Shown here one piece after another: positions 26,013 through 33,686 of a DNA stretch of 64,000 bases; the first letter of the stretch is position 1; every line of letters starts with the position of its first letter. This DNA is from CAVVYV01 sp963818205 (lineage in GTDB: Bacteria; Actinomycetota; Thermoleophilia; Solirubrobacterales; 70-9), in the NCBI GenBank assembly GCA_963818205.1, contig CAWFRG010000004.1, positions 186,001 through 250,000 on the forward strand, in the 5' to 3' direction. The position numbers were made by a program, and so were the translations under genes. The notes beneath the pieces are model-generated. The model had not been told where the DNA came from, ran no database searches, and saw only the letters and a list, made by a program, of their open reading frames with translations.

Positions 26013-26896
26013 GAACCGCGGCCCTGCAGCAGCCCGCCGTCGGCGGCGAGCGCCTCGATCTCGAGGCCGGGCATCGCGTCGCCGAGTGCCAGCGAGGCCT
26101 TGGCGACGTGCTCGGGATCGCGGAAGTGGGTGGTCGCCTCGACGATCGCCGCGGCGCGGCGCTCAGGGTCCTCACTCTTGAAGATTCCGGAGCCGACGAA
26201 GTTGCCCTCGGCGCCGAGCTGCATCATCAGCGCCGCGTCGGCGGGGGTGGCGATCCCACCGGCGCAGAAGAGCGGCACCGGCAGCCAGCCGCGTTCGGCG
26301 ACGTCCTGGACGACGTCGAGCGGCGCCCGCAGGTCCTTGGCCGCGGCGGCGAGCTGCTCGCCGCGCAGCGAGGCCAGCCACTTGATCCCACCGGTGATCT
26401 CGCGCATATGCCGGACCGCTTCGACGATGTTGCCGGTGCCGGCCTCGCCCTTCGAGCGGATCATCGCCGCCCCCTCGCCGATTCGGCGCAGCGCCTCGCC
26501 GAGGTTGGTGGCCCCGCAGACGAAGGGGACCTCGAACGCGAGCTTGTCGATGTGGTTCGACTCGTCGGCCGGGGTCAGCACCTCGGACTCGTCAATGAAG
26601 TCGACGTCGAGCGACTGCAGCACCTGGGCCTCGGCGAAGTGGCCGATCCGGGCCTTAGCCATCACCGGGATCGTCACCGCCTCCTGGATCTCCTGGATCT
26701 TGACCGGGTTCGCCATTCGGGCGACGCCCCCTTCGGCGCGGATGTCTGCCGGGACGCGCTCCAGCGCCATCACCGCGTTCGCACCGGCGCCCGCCGCGAT
26801 CGTCGCCTGCTCGGCGGTGGTCACGTCCATGATCACCCCGCCCTTGAGCATCTCGGCGAGGCCGGCCTTCACCCGGAATGTCGCTCGTTCTGCCAT
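26009..26896 (-). CDS. pdxS: Pyridoxal 5'-phosphate synthase lyase subunit
   Basis: About 295 residues from ATG 26896 (MAERATFRVKAGLAEMLKGG). It is a TIM-barrel PdxS: GGVIMDVTTAEQA, RMANPVKIQEIQ, MAKARIGHFAEA (with catalytic Lys), IDESEVLTPAD, RSKGEAGTGNIVEA and VGSGIFKSEDPE. It condenses ribose 5-phosphate, glyceraldehyde 3-phosphate and ammonia to PLP in a 24-subunit complex with PdxT. The upstream 330 bases hold no gene but are highly structured. Confidence 0.96.
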   Translation of the reverse strand: MAERATFRVKAGLAEMLKGGVIMDVTTAEQATIAAGAGANAVMALERVPADIRAEGGVARMANPVKIQEIQEAVTIPVMAKARIGHFAEAQVLQSLDVDFIDESEVLTPADESNHIDKLAFEVPFVCGATNLGEALRRIGEGAAMIRSKGEAGTGNIVEAVRHMREITGGIKWLASLRGEQLAAAAKDLRAPLDVVQDVAERGWLPVPLFCAGGIATPADAALMMQLGAEGNFVGSGIFKSEDPERRAAAIVEATTHFRDPEHVAKASLALGDAMPGLEIEALAADGGLLQGRGS

Positions 26897-26981
26897 CCCG
26901 TCCAATAGTAGATGGCGGCTGCTCGATCGATCTGCTGATCTTGGCTCCCCGCGTTGGCCGGGATGGCTACCCGGAACGTTT

Positions 26982-27074
26982 GCCTCAGTGAGGGGTGGGC
27001 AGGTGGACTATTGGGCCTCGCCTGTGGGGGCGCTGAAGGCGAGGCAAGGAAATACACCACCGAAGCGCTGAGGC
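26982..27074. ncRNA. Candidate structured RNA with three nested stems
   Basis: The gap 26897-27226 has no convincing gene. It holds nested complementary arms: GCCTCAG (26982-26988) with CTGAGGC (27068-27074), GGTGG (27002-27006) with CCACC (27057-27061), and GCCTCGCC (27015-27022) with GGCGAGGC (27038-27045), separated by two unpaired bubbles. This is the outline of a long rod-like RNA, as in 6S RNA, but the strand and family are not established. Further hairpins follow at 27076-27094 (GGGGCCG/CGGCCCC) and 27106-27133 (ACAGGCCCGG/CCGGGCCTGT), the latter a possible terminator. Confidence 0.4.
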
Positions 27075-27226
27075 TTGGGGCCGACCCCCGGCCCCTGAAT
27101 CAGGCACAGGCCCGGATCGCCCCCCGGGCCTGTCGCTATCCCAACCCCAAACCGGGGTGCGTCGGGCTACATATGGTCGTAGCCCTACCTGCAGGGCTGA
27201 GATGATCCGAAGGGACCGGGCCCGGG

Positions 27227-28096
27227 CTACTTGAGCTTGAAGGCGCGAATGCGGTCGCGGTGGGCAGCCTCGTCGCGGGTGTAGACCCCGTGGGCGAGAG
27301 CCTGAACCAGCCCCATCAGGGCCGCGTTCGAGCGAATGTACGAGGGGCCGTTCGAGGAGTAGTAGAGGACCAGCTCCGAGTGCTCGGCGACGTCGGAGAG
27401 GGTCGCGTCGGTGATCGAGAGGGTGCGCGCCCGCCGGTGCCGGGCGAGCTTCAGGGCCCGCAGGGTCAGGGGGTGAGCGCGGCCCGCCGTCAGCACCACC
27501 AGCAGGGTCTCCTCGTCCATCCGCGAGAGCCGCTGGATGTTGTCCTGGTTGGGAGAGGCGACGATCTCAGCCCGAACGTCGAGCAGCCCGAGCAGATGGC
27601 GCAGGTAGCTGGCGAAGAATGCCATCTGCTCGACCCCGACGATCAGCACCCGCCTCGAGGTCGCGATCGCCGAGACCGACGCCTCGACCTGCTCGCGGGT
27701 CAGCGACCGGGCCGTCTCCTCGATGTTGGAGTAGTCGGCTCCCAGCGAGGCCTCGAACTCGGAGTGATCGAAGTTGAAGAGGGCGGCTGCGCCGCTGCCG
27801 GCGTTGCCCTCCCCGGCCCCCTCAGCGACCTTGTGGCGGTACTCCTCTATCGCCGCCTGCTGAAGCTCGGGATAGCCGTCGAACCCGAGGGCCTGGGAGA
27901 AGCGCACGACCGTCGAGGACGAGGTGTTGGCACGGCGCGCCAGCTCCTCAGCGGTCTGGAAGGCGGCCTCGTCGAGGTGATCGACGATGTAGCGGGCAAC
28001 ATCCTTCTGCGAGCGCGAGAAATCGTCGAAACGCTCGGTGATGTAGTCCGACAGGCTCTTCCGGGCCGAGCCAGTCTTGGTCGCAGTCCGTGCCAC
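27227..28096 (-). CDS. MurR/RpiR-family transcriptional regulator
   Basis: 289 residues. The N-terminal helix-turn-helix domain contains SLSDYITERFDDFSRSQKDVARYI and SSSTVVRFSQALGFDGYPELQ. A short linker leads to a SIS sugar-phosphate-binding domain (VLIVGVEQMAFFASYL and LVVLTAGRAHPLTLRAL). RpiR regulators respond to sugar phosphates and usually control nearby sugar-use genes, but none is adjacent here. Start GTG at 28096. It lies upstream of the structured gap ahead of pdxS on the same strand, and diverges from the small membrane gene at 28148. Confidence 0.88.
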   Translation of the reverse strand: MARTATKTGSARKSLSDYITERFDDFSRSQKDVARYIVDHLDEAAFQTAEELARRANTSSSTVVRFSQALGFDGYPELQQAAIEEYRHKVAEGAGEGNAGSGAAALFNFDHSEFEASLGADYSNIEETARSLTREQVEASVSAIATSRRVLIVGVEQMAFFASYLRHLLGLLDVRAEIVASPNQDNIQRLSRMDEETLLVVLTAGRAHPLTLRALKLARHRRARTLSITDATLSDVAEHSELVLYYSSNGPSYIRSNAALMGLVQALAHGVYTRDEAAHRDRIRAFKLK

Positions 28097-28147
28097 GGCG
28101 GCTCATTTCGCCCTGGGCAGCCGTTTCCCTTCCAACCGGCGCCCCAA

Positions 28148-28558
28148 ATGTGGTTGGATCGCGCGGCGATGACCCTCGACCGGCTGCTCCGCGACACCAA
28201 CCGAAACATGATCGCCTTCGACCTCGCACTCGGCACCGGCGCCCTGCTCGCCCCGACCGCGACGCTGCGGGTGCTCGGCCACGACGAGCCCTCCGAGGAT
28301 GCCCGGTTCCTGTTTCAGCGCTGCGGCCCGATCTGGCTCACCTTCGCCGCCGCTCATCTGGTCGCCCACCGCCGCAGCCGGTCCCGCGACTGGTGGGCGC
28401 TCTCCTGGCTCCGGGGCACCGAGCTGCTCACCGACATCGTCTGGTCGCGCTCGCCGGCCTTCTCGCGCCCGGGCGCCCGTGCCGGCATGTGGCTCGCCGG
28501 CGTCTCCAACCTGGCGATGACCGTGGGCTTCGCCCACCTGGCGCGAAGCGGCCGCTAA
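28148..28558 (+). CDS. Small membrane protein of unknown function
   Basis: 136 residues from ATG 28148, or 129 from the in-frame ATG at 28169. Three or four short hydrophobic helices are interrupted by basic loops (RNMIAFDLALGTGALLAPTA, PIWLTFAAAHLVAHRR, GVSNLAMTVGFAHLAR). It resembles small membrane proteins often seen in Actinobacteria without a known role. It diverges from the rpiR gene with about 50 bases between starts. The longer frame reaching back to 27260 is antisense to rpiR and not real. Function unknown. Confidence 0.65.
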   Translation: MWLDRAAMTLDRLLRDTNRNMIAFDLALGTGALLAPTATLRVLGHDEPSEDARFLFQRCGPIWLTFAAAHLVAHRRSRSRDWWALSWLRGTELLTDIVWSRSPAFSRPGARAGMWLAGVSNLAMTVGFAHLARSGR

Positions 28559-28653
28559 GCCGCCCTATCTGGGAGCGAAGGGCGAAGCCCGTAGCGACTT
28601 ATGTGGGGCGGCCGACAGCGGCCGCGACTGATGCTGGCGGTACTGGTCGCTGA

Positions 28654-29134
28654 CTACGGCGCCTCGGCGCTCTGGCTGCAGACCGTGAAGCCGAGCCCCC
28701 GCGCCAGCTTCTCCCTCTCGGGCGCTCCGGCCGCCGCCTCCTCCTGTGCCTGGCCGTATGCGGCCCCGTCCTGGTCCTCGGCGGCCTGCTTGCCACGCTC
28801 GAGCCCAGCGCTGACCTCGTCGCGGGCGTCCAGGTAGCCGTCATAGCGGTCGCGAAGCTCCTCCGGTGGCTCGATGTCGCGCAGCTTGGCCTGGGCGTCG
28901 TCGGCGACCCCGAGCAGCTCGCCGGCCTGCTCTGCTCCCTCGGAGGCGCTCGCCGGAGGCTGCGCCTGGATCTCCGAGAAGCGCTCCTGGACCCCGCGGC
29001 AGACCTCGTCGCCCTTCTGGACGAGATCCTCGGTGCTCACCTCCTCGGACGCCGCCGCAGCCTGCGAACGCCGCAACCACCCCTGCGAAAACGACGAGTG
29101 GGATCACTGCCGGGTTTCGAGCCGAGAGCGCCAC
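28654..29134 (-). CDS. Lipoprotein of unknown function (one frame break)
   Basis: Starts with GTG at 29134. The signal peptide is followed by a lipobox (VVAAFAGC), so the mature protein should be anchored to the outer face of the membrane. The frame breaks near 29075. The body then reads EEVSTEDLVQKGDEVCRGVQ, with a coiled-coil-like helix rich in Glu, Ala and Gln, and ends FTVCSQSAEAP. The 481-base span is 160 codons plus one, consistent with a single insertion. The two later cysteines may form a disulfide. Similar alpha-helical lipoproteins occur in Thermoleophilia but I cannot name a function. It diverges from the sensor kinase gene by 43 bases. Confidence 0.65.
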
Positions 29135-29177
29135 GAAGCGCCAGCATCCTATGCAGGCGGCAGTACGCTGAACTCAA

Positions 29178-30332
29178 ATGACCGATCGCGCGTCGTTCCT
29201 CCTGCGCGAGACGAGGCCGCCGGCCTGGCTCGGGATCGTCGCCGCGGTGGCGTCGGTGGCGATCATCACGGCGCTCGTCTTCCCGCTTCGCGAAATTGCT
29301 CCCGCGGTCTCCGCAGGCGTCCTCTACATACTCGCGGTGCTCTTCGTCTCCATCTTCTGGGGCGCACGGCTTGGGATCCTGACGAGCCTCGGCGGCGCGC
29401 TCGCCTTCAACTTCTTCCATATCCCCCCGACCGGCCGCTTCACCATCTCCGAGGCCGAGAACTGGATCGCCCTCGGGACCTTCTTCGCCGCCGCCCTGGT
29501 TGCCAGCTCGCTGGCCGAGCTGGCGCGAAGCCGGGCCGTCGAGGCCTCGGAAAGAGGCCGTGAGGCCCAGGAGGCCCTCGATCGCCTTCTGGCGGCGAAT
29601 CGGGAGCGGGACGCGCTCGAGGCCGAGGCGATCGAGGCGAGGGCACTGCGCCGAAGCGACGAGCTGAAGACCGCGCTGCTGCGCTCGGTCTCGCACGACC
29701 TGCGCTCGCCCCTGACCGCGATCGTCGCCGCCGGCGAGACGGTCGGCTCCCCCACGGTCAGCGACGATGACCGGGCGGCGCTGGCCGAGACGATCACGAT
29801 CGAGGGCCGGCGGCTCTCGCGGGTGGTCGAGAACCTGCTGGATCTTTCCAGGCTGGAAGCCGGGGCGGCGGAGCCGCACCGCGACTGGAGCTCGATCGAG
29901 GAGATCGCCGGCGCCGCCGCCGAGCAGGCGTCGGACCCCGGCGGCTACACGATCTCGGTCGATCCGAGCACTCCGCTGATCCGCGCCGACGCCGCCCAGC
30001 TCGAGCGGGCGTTGTTCAACGTGATCGAGAATGCCGTCAAGCACTCCGACGGCCAGCCGATCTCGATCCGCGCGCGGCCGGTGAACGAGCAGCTGATCGT
30101 CCGGGTCGTCGATCGGGGGCCGGGCATACCCGAGCGGGAGCTGGACCGGATCTTCGAGCCCTTCCGCGGCGACGGCAGCGCCAGCGGTGGCGCCGGCCTC
30201 GGCCTGGCGATCGCGCGTGGCTTCGTCGAGGCCAACGGCGGGCAGATCTGGGCGGAGGCCCTGCCCGGCCAGGGGACCTCGATCGTCATCCGGCTGCCAC
30301 TCGAGGAGGTTCCGGAGAGGACGGAGGAATGA
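29178..30332 (+). CDS. KdpD-like sensor histidine kinase lacking the N-terminal KdpD domain
   Basis: 384 residues. The N-terminus is a DUF4118 membrane domain with four helices and the KdpD-type loop AFNFFHIPPTGRF. It is followed by a coiled coil, a HisKA domain with SVSHDLRSPLTAIV (phospho-His), and a HATPase domain (VIENAVKHSDG, DRGPGIP, GAGLGLAIARGFVEANGG). This is the C-terminal half of a classical KdpD. The N-terminal half, with its Walker site, is a separate gene at 36279. The stop overlaps kdpE (ATGA), so they form a two-component pair for potassium limitation control. Confidence 0.9.
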   Translation: MTDRASFLLRETRPPAWLGIVAAVASVAIITALVFPLREIAPAVSAGVLYILAVLFVSIFWGARLGILTSLGGALAFNFFHIPPTGRFTISEAENWIALGTFFAAALVASSLAELARSRAVEASERGREAQEALDRLLAANRERDALEAEAIEARALRRSDELKTALLRSVSHDLRSPLTAIVAAGETVGSPTVSDDDRAALAETITIEGRRLSRVVENLLDLSRLEAGAAEPHRDWSSIEEIAGAAAEQASDPGGYTISVDPSTPLIRADAAQLERALFNVIENAVKHSDGQPISIRARPVNEQLIVRVVDRGPGIPERELDRIFEPFRGDGSASGGAGLGLAIARGFVEANGGQIWAEALPGQGTSIVIRLPLEEVPERTEE

Positions 30333-31012
30333 GCGCGCGCCACGCCCGCGTGCTCGTCTGCGACGACGAGCCCCAGATCCTCCGCGCCCTCCGGGTGGTG
30401 CTGCGGGAGGCCGACTTCGACACCGACCTTGCGGAGACTGCCGAGCAGGCGCTCGACCTCGCCTCCGTGAAGCCGCCCGACGCGGCGATCATCGACCTCG
30501 TGCTGCCCGACGGCGACGGGATCGAGGTCTGCCGCTCGCTGCGCGAGTGGAGCCGGATGCCGATCATCGTCCTCTCGGCGGTCGGCGACGAGGAGGAGAA
30601 GGTGCGGGCGCTGGAGGCGGGCGCCGACGACTATGTGGTCAAGCCGTTCGCGCCGCGCGAGCTGGTGGCGCGCCTCGAGGCGGTCCTGCGGCGGGTCAAG
30701 CCCGAGGACGAGGAGCCGACGGTGAGCGTCAACGGGCTCGAGGTCGACCTCCCCGCCCGGGTGGTGAAGCGAGACGGCGAGGAGGTGCACCTGACTCCGA
30801 AGGAGTTCGATCTGCTCCGGGTTCTGCTCCACAACCGCGGCCGGATGATGACCCACCGCTCCCTGCTGACCGAGGTCTGGGGCCCTGGCTATGCCGGGGA
30901 CACCCAGATCCTCCGCACCCACATCGCCAACCTCCGACGCAAGATCGAGCCCGACGGCGGGTCACGCTACATCCGCACCGATCCGGGCGTCGGCTACCGC
31001 TTCGCCGCCTAG
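30329..31012 (+). CDS. kdpE: KdpE-type response regulator
   Basis: 227 residues of the OmpR/PhoB family. The receiver domain has the acidic pair in VLVCDDEPQILRAL, the phospho-Asp in AAIIDLVLPDGDG, and the Lys in YVVKPFAPRELVARL. The winged-helix DNA-binding domain includes LTPKEFDLLRVLLHNRGRM and RKIEPDGGSRYIRTDPGVGYRF. It is translationally coupled to the sensor kinase and sits directly ahead of the kdp pump genes, which it should activate at low potassium. The stop is 92 bases before the first small kdp ORF. Confidence 0.93.
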   Translation: MSARHARVLVCDDEPQILRALRVVLREADFDTDLAETAEQALDLASVKPPDAAIIDLVLPDGDGIEVCRSLREWSRMPIIVLSAVGDEEEKVRALEAGADDYVVKPFAPRELVARLEAVLRRVKPEDEEPTVSVNGLEVDLPARVVKRDGEEVHLTPKEFDLLRVLLHNRGRMMTHRSLLTEVWGPGYAGDTQILRTHIANLRRKIEPDGGSRYIRTDPGVGYRFAA

Positions 31013-31053
31013 CGACCGGAACGGCGCTCGTCTTGACGAAACCTTGATGTTCC

Positions 31054-31067
31054 GGGGGTTAACCCCC
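31054..31067. promoter_or_regulatory. Perfect 14-bp palindrome in the kdp promoter region
   Basis: GGGGGTTAACCCCC lies between kdpE and the first small pump ORF. TTGATG (31044) and TTGACG (31076) flank it as possible -35 elements. A KdpE or other dimer-binding site is plausible; no bound protein is known. Confidence 0.4.
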
Positions 31068-31104
31068 ATACACCCTTGACGAGGCGTGCGCGATCCTCGA
31101 TCCG

Positions 31105-31185
31105 ATGGATCTCGTTTCGATCGCAATCGCCATCATCGCTTTCGCCGCCTTCTACCTCCTGATCGACGGCCTCGACCGCGTATGA
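31105..31185 (+). CDS. 26-residue membrane peptide upstream of kdpF
   Basis: A tiny ORF, ATG 31105 to TGA 31185, encoding a single hydrophobic helix: MDLVSIAIAIIAFAAFYLLI with a DGLDRV tail. Its TGA overlaps the kdpF start as ATGA. The coding case rests on the overlap, on a clean membrane helix with a polar end, and on similar tiny ORFs ahead of kdpF that I recall from other bacteria. It could be a second KdpF-like stabilising subunit or a translation-coupling leader. Expression is unproven. Confidence 0.6.
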   Translation: MDLVSIAIAIIAFAAFYLLIDGLDRV

Positions 31186-31271
31186 GCGCAGCGGAGGGAG
31201 TGATGCTGGTCGTCGCGGCCGTCCTCTTTGCCTACCTGCTCTACGCGCTGCTCCGAGGTGAGCGGCTGTGA
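31182..31271 (+). CDS. kdpF: Potassium-transporting ATPase small subunit KdpF
   Basis: 29 residues (MSAAEGVMLVVAAVLFAYLL, then YALLRGERL). This is the typical KdpF layout: a single membrane helix ending in a short basic motif. It is 4-base coupled to the 26-residue peptide before it and to kdpA after it (GTGA). KdpF stabilises the KdpABC complex in the inner membrane. Confidence 0.85.
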   Translation: MSAAEGVMLVVAAVLFAYLLYALLRGERL

Positions 31272-33035
31272 CCGCGCAGGGCTGGCTTCAGATCGCTCTC
31301 TTCTTCGCCGTGCTCACCGCCCTGGTCCCAGTCCTGGGCGGCTACATGGCGCGGGTCTACCAGGGCGAGACGATCCTCCTCGCGCGCGTCCTCGGTCCGC
31401 TCGAGCGGCTGCTGTACAGGCTGCTCGGCTCGAGCTCGCGGACCGAGCAGGACTGGAAGTCCTACGGACGCACCGTGATCGTCTTCAGCCTCGTCTTCTG
31501 GCTCCTGCTCTACCTGATCCTCCGCACCCAGGACGTCACCCCGTTCAACCCGGAGGGCTTCGGCTCCGCCCCCTGGGACGTGACCTTCAACACCACCTCG
31601 TCCTTCATCAGCAACACCAACTGGCAGTACTACGGCGGCGAGACCACCCTCAGTTACTTCGCCCAGATGGGCGGGCTGGCGGTCCAGAACTTCGTCTCGG
31701 CCGCGGTCGGGATGTCGGTGCTCGCGGCGGTGATCCGCGGCTTCGCCAGCCGCGGATCAAGGGAGCTGGGGAACTTCTGGCAGGACCTGATCCGGACCCT
31801 GCTCTACATCCTCCTCCCGCATCTCCTTCATCGGCGCCCTGATCCTCGTCTCCCAGGGCGTGATCCAGACGCTCGGCGGCTATGTCACCGCGACCACGGT
31901 CACCGGCCTCGACCAGACCCTCGCTCTCGGTCCTGCCGCCTCCCAGATCGCGATCAAGCAGCTCGGCACCAACGGCGGCGGCTTCTTCAACGTCAACAGC
32001 TCGATGCCGTTCGAGAACCCGACCCAGTTCTCGAACTTCGTCGAGGTCCTGTTCATCCTCCTGATCCCTGCCGCCGCAACCGCCCAGTTCGGGCGAATGG
32101 TCGGCAACCGTCGCCAAGGGTGGGCGCTGTACGCGGCGATGGCGATCATCCTGGTGATCGGGATCGGGGTCGGCTACGGCGCCGAGCAGAACGGCTCCCC
32201 CGCCCAACACGCGGCCGGGATCGAGACCGCTGAGGCCGCCGGGACGACTGGCGGCAACCTCGAGGGCAAGGAGCAGCGGAACGGGATCGCCGACAGCGCC
32301 GAGTGGACCGCGGTCACCACCGGGGCATCGAACGGCTCCGTGAACTCCGCCCTCGACTCCTACACGGGAATCGGCGGTCTCGTACCGCTGACCAACATGA
32401 TGACCGGGGAGGTGGTCTTCGGCGGGGTCGGCTCCGGCCTCTACGGGATGCTGCTGATGGTCCTGCTCGCGGTGTTCATCGCCGGCCTGATGGTCGGCCG
32501 GACGCCCGAGTACCTGGGCAAGAAGGTCGAGGCCCGCGAGGTGAAGCTGGTCCTGATCGGGATCCTGTTCGTGGAGCTGGTCGTCCTCACCTTCGCCGCG
32601 ATCGCGGTCTCGAGCAAGTACGGCGACCCATCGATCTTCAACGCCGGTCCCCAGGGCTTCTCCGAGACCCTCTACGCCTACACCTCCCAGGCCAACAACA
32701 ACGGCTCGGCCTTCGCCGGTTACACCGGCTTCGTCCAGCCGAACGCGCCCGGGAACGCCGGCGCCTACGGGATCACCTTCGCCGATCTCCTCGGCGGGAT
32801 CGCGATGCTCGGTGGGCGCTTCGTGCCCCTGCTCGCCGCCCTCGCGGTCGCCGGCTCCCTCGCCGCCAAGAAGGTCTCGCCGATCGGCCCCGGCACCCTC
32901 CGCACCGACACCCCCACCTTCGTCGTCCTCCTGATCTTCGTGATCGTGATCCTCGCGGCGCTCACCTTCTTCCCCGCCCTGCTCCTTGGCCCCGTCGTCC
33001 AGGGCCTCTCCGACCAACTCGTCTTCCCCCACTGA
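31268..33035 (+). CDS. kdpA: Potassium-transporting ATPase subunit A (one frame break)
   Basis: The KdpA channel subunit in two frames. The first part (GTG 31268) has GGYMARVYQGE and SFISNTNWQYYGGET, including a selectivity-filter loop. The frame breaks near 31820 at LLYILLP, where an extra C precedes ATCTCC; the natural sequence continues ISFIGALILVSQGVIQTLGG. The second part has GTNGGGFFNVNSSMPFENP and further filter loops. The span of 1768 bases is 589 codons plus one, so one inserted base restores a normal roughly 588-residue protein with ten helices. It selects K+ for the P-type pump. Probably intact in vivo. Confidence 0.9.
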
Positions 33036-33041
33036 TCTGAA

Positions 33042-33686
33042 ATGCGCAGAGACCTGACCACATCCGCAATCGCCGCCGTCGTCCTCACCGTTCTCCTTGG
33101 GCTCGTCTATCCCCTGGTGACCACCGGGGTCTCCCAGGTGCTCTTCCCGAACAAGTCCGACGGCTCGAGGATCGAGCGCGACGGTGAGCTCGTCGGCTCG
33201 AACCTGATCGCACAGAGCTTCAGCAAGAGCACCCCGATTCCGGAGGCGGAGAGAGGCAAGTTCGGGAAGAAGGCGACCAAGGCGCCCGACCCCGGCTACT
33301 TCCAGCCGCGACCGTCGGTCACGACCTACAACCCCTCTGTCACCTTCTTCAACAACCTCGGCCCGAACAACAAGGAGCTGATGCAGCTCTTCCGGGGATA
33401 CCTCGACGCCTACTTGGCGCTGGAGGGTCCATACAACCCGGGGCTGACGAAGGAGGACATCCCCGTCGACGCGGTAACCACCTCGGCCTCCGGCGTCGAC
33501 CCGCACATCTCCGAGGCGAACGCCCGGATCCAGGCCAACCGGATCGCCGTGGTTCGCGGCATCCCGCTGGACCGGGTCGAGGAGCTGATCGATGAAAACA
33601 CCGATGGCCGGGCGCTCGGCGTCCTCGGCGAACCCGGCGTGAACGTGCTCGAGCTCAACCTTGCGCTCGACGAGGAGCAAGCCTGA
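33042..33686 (+). CDS. kdpC: Potassium-transporting ATPase subunit C
   Basis: 214 residues. One N-terminal membrane helix (AAVVLTVLLGLVYPLVTTGV) is followed by the exposed domain with SKSTPIPEAERGKF, YFQPRPSVTTYNPSVT, VTTSASGVDPHISEANA and ENTDGRALGVLGEPGVNVL. This is the standard KdpC pattern; it chaperones and supports the KdpB catalytic subunit. It precedes kdpB here, whereas the classical order is kdpB before kdpC. The start is 6 bases past the kdpA stop, and the stop shares one base with the kdpB ATG. Confidence 0.93.
   Translation: MRRDLTTSAIAAVVLTVLLGLVYPLVTTGVSQVLFPNKSDGSRIERDGELVGSNLIAQSFSKSTPIPEAERGKFGKKATKAPDPGYFQPRPSVTTYNPSVTFFNNLGPNNKELMQLFRGYLDAYLALEGPYNPGLTKEDIPVDAVTTSASGVDPHISEANARIQANRIAVVRGIPLDRVEELIDENTDGRALGVLGEPGVNVLELNLALDEEQA

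Noticed and set aside
27188..27226. CTGAGATGATCC resembling part of a TPP riboswitch
   Set aside because: Only the short CTGAGA block matches; the ACCTGATC and second conserved arm are absent, and the downstream gene is a regulator read on the other strand.
27260..28147. 432-residue extension of the small membrane protein frame upstream of 28148
   Set aside because: The extra part is antisense to the rpiR gene and has shadow-frame composition.
28559..28653. Pairing GCCGCCC/GGGCGGC between convergent genes
   Set aside because: Weak, interrupted stems; may be a bidirectional terminator but not clear enough to list.
31268..33035. Programmed frameshift in kdpA
   Set aside because: No slippery heptamer or downstream pseudoknot is evident, and the same kind of one-base break occurs in many unrelated genes of the window.
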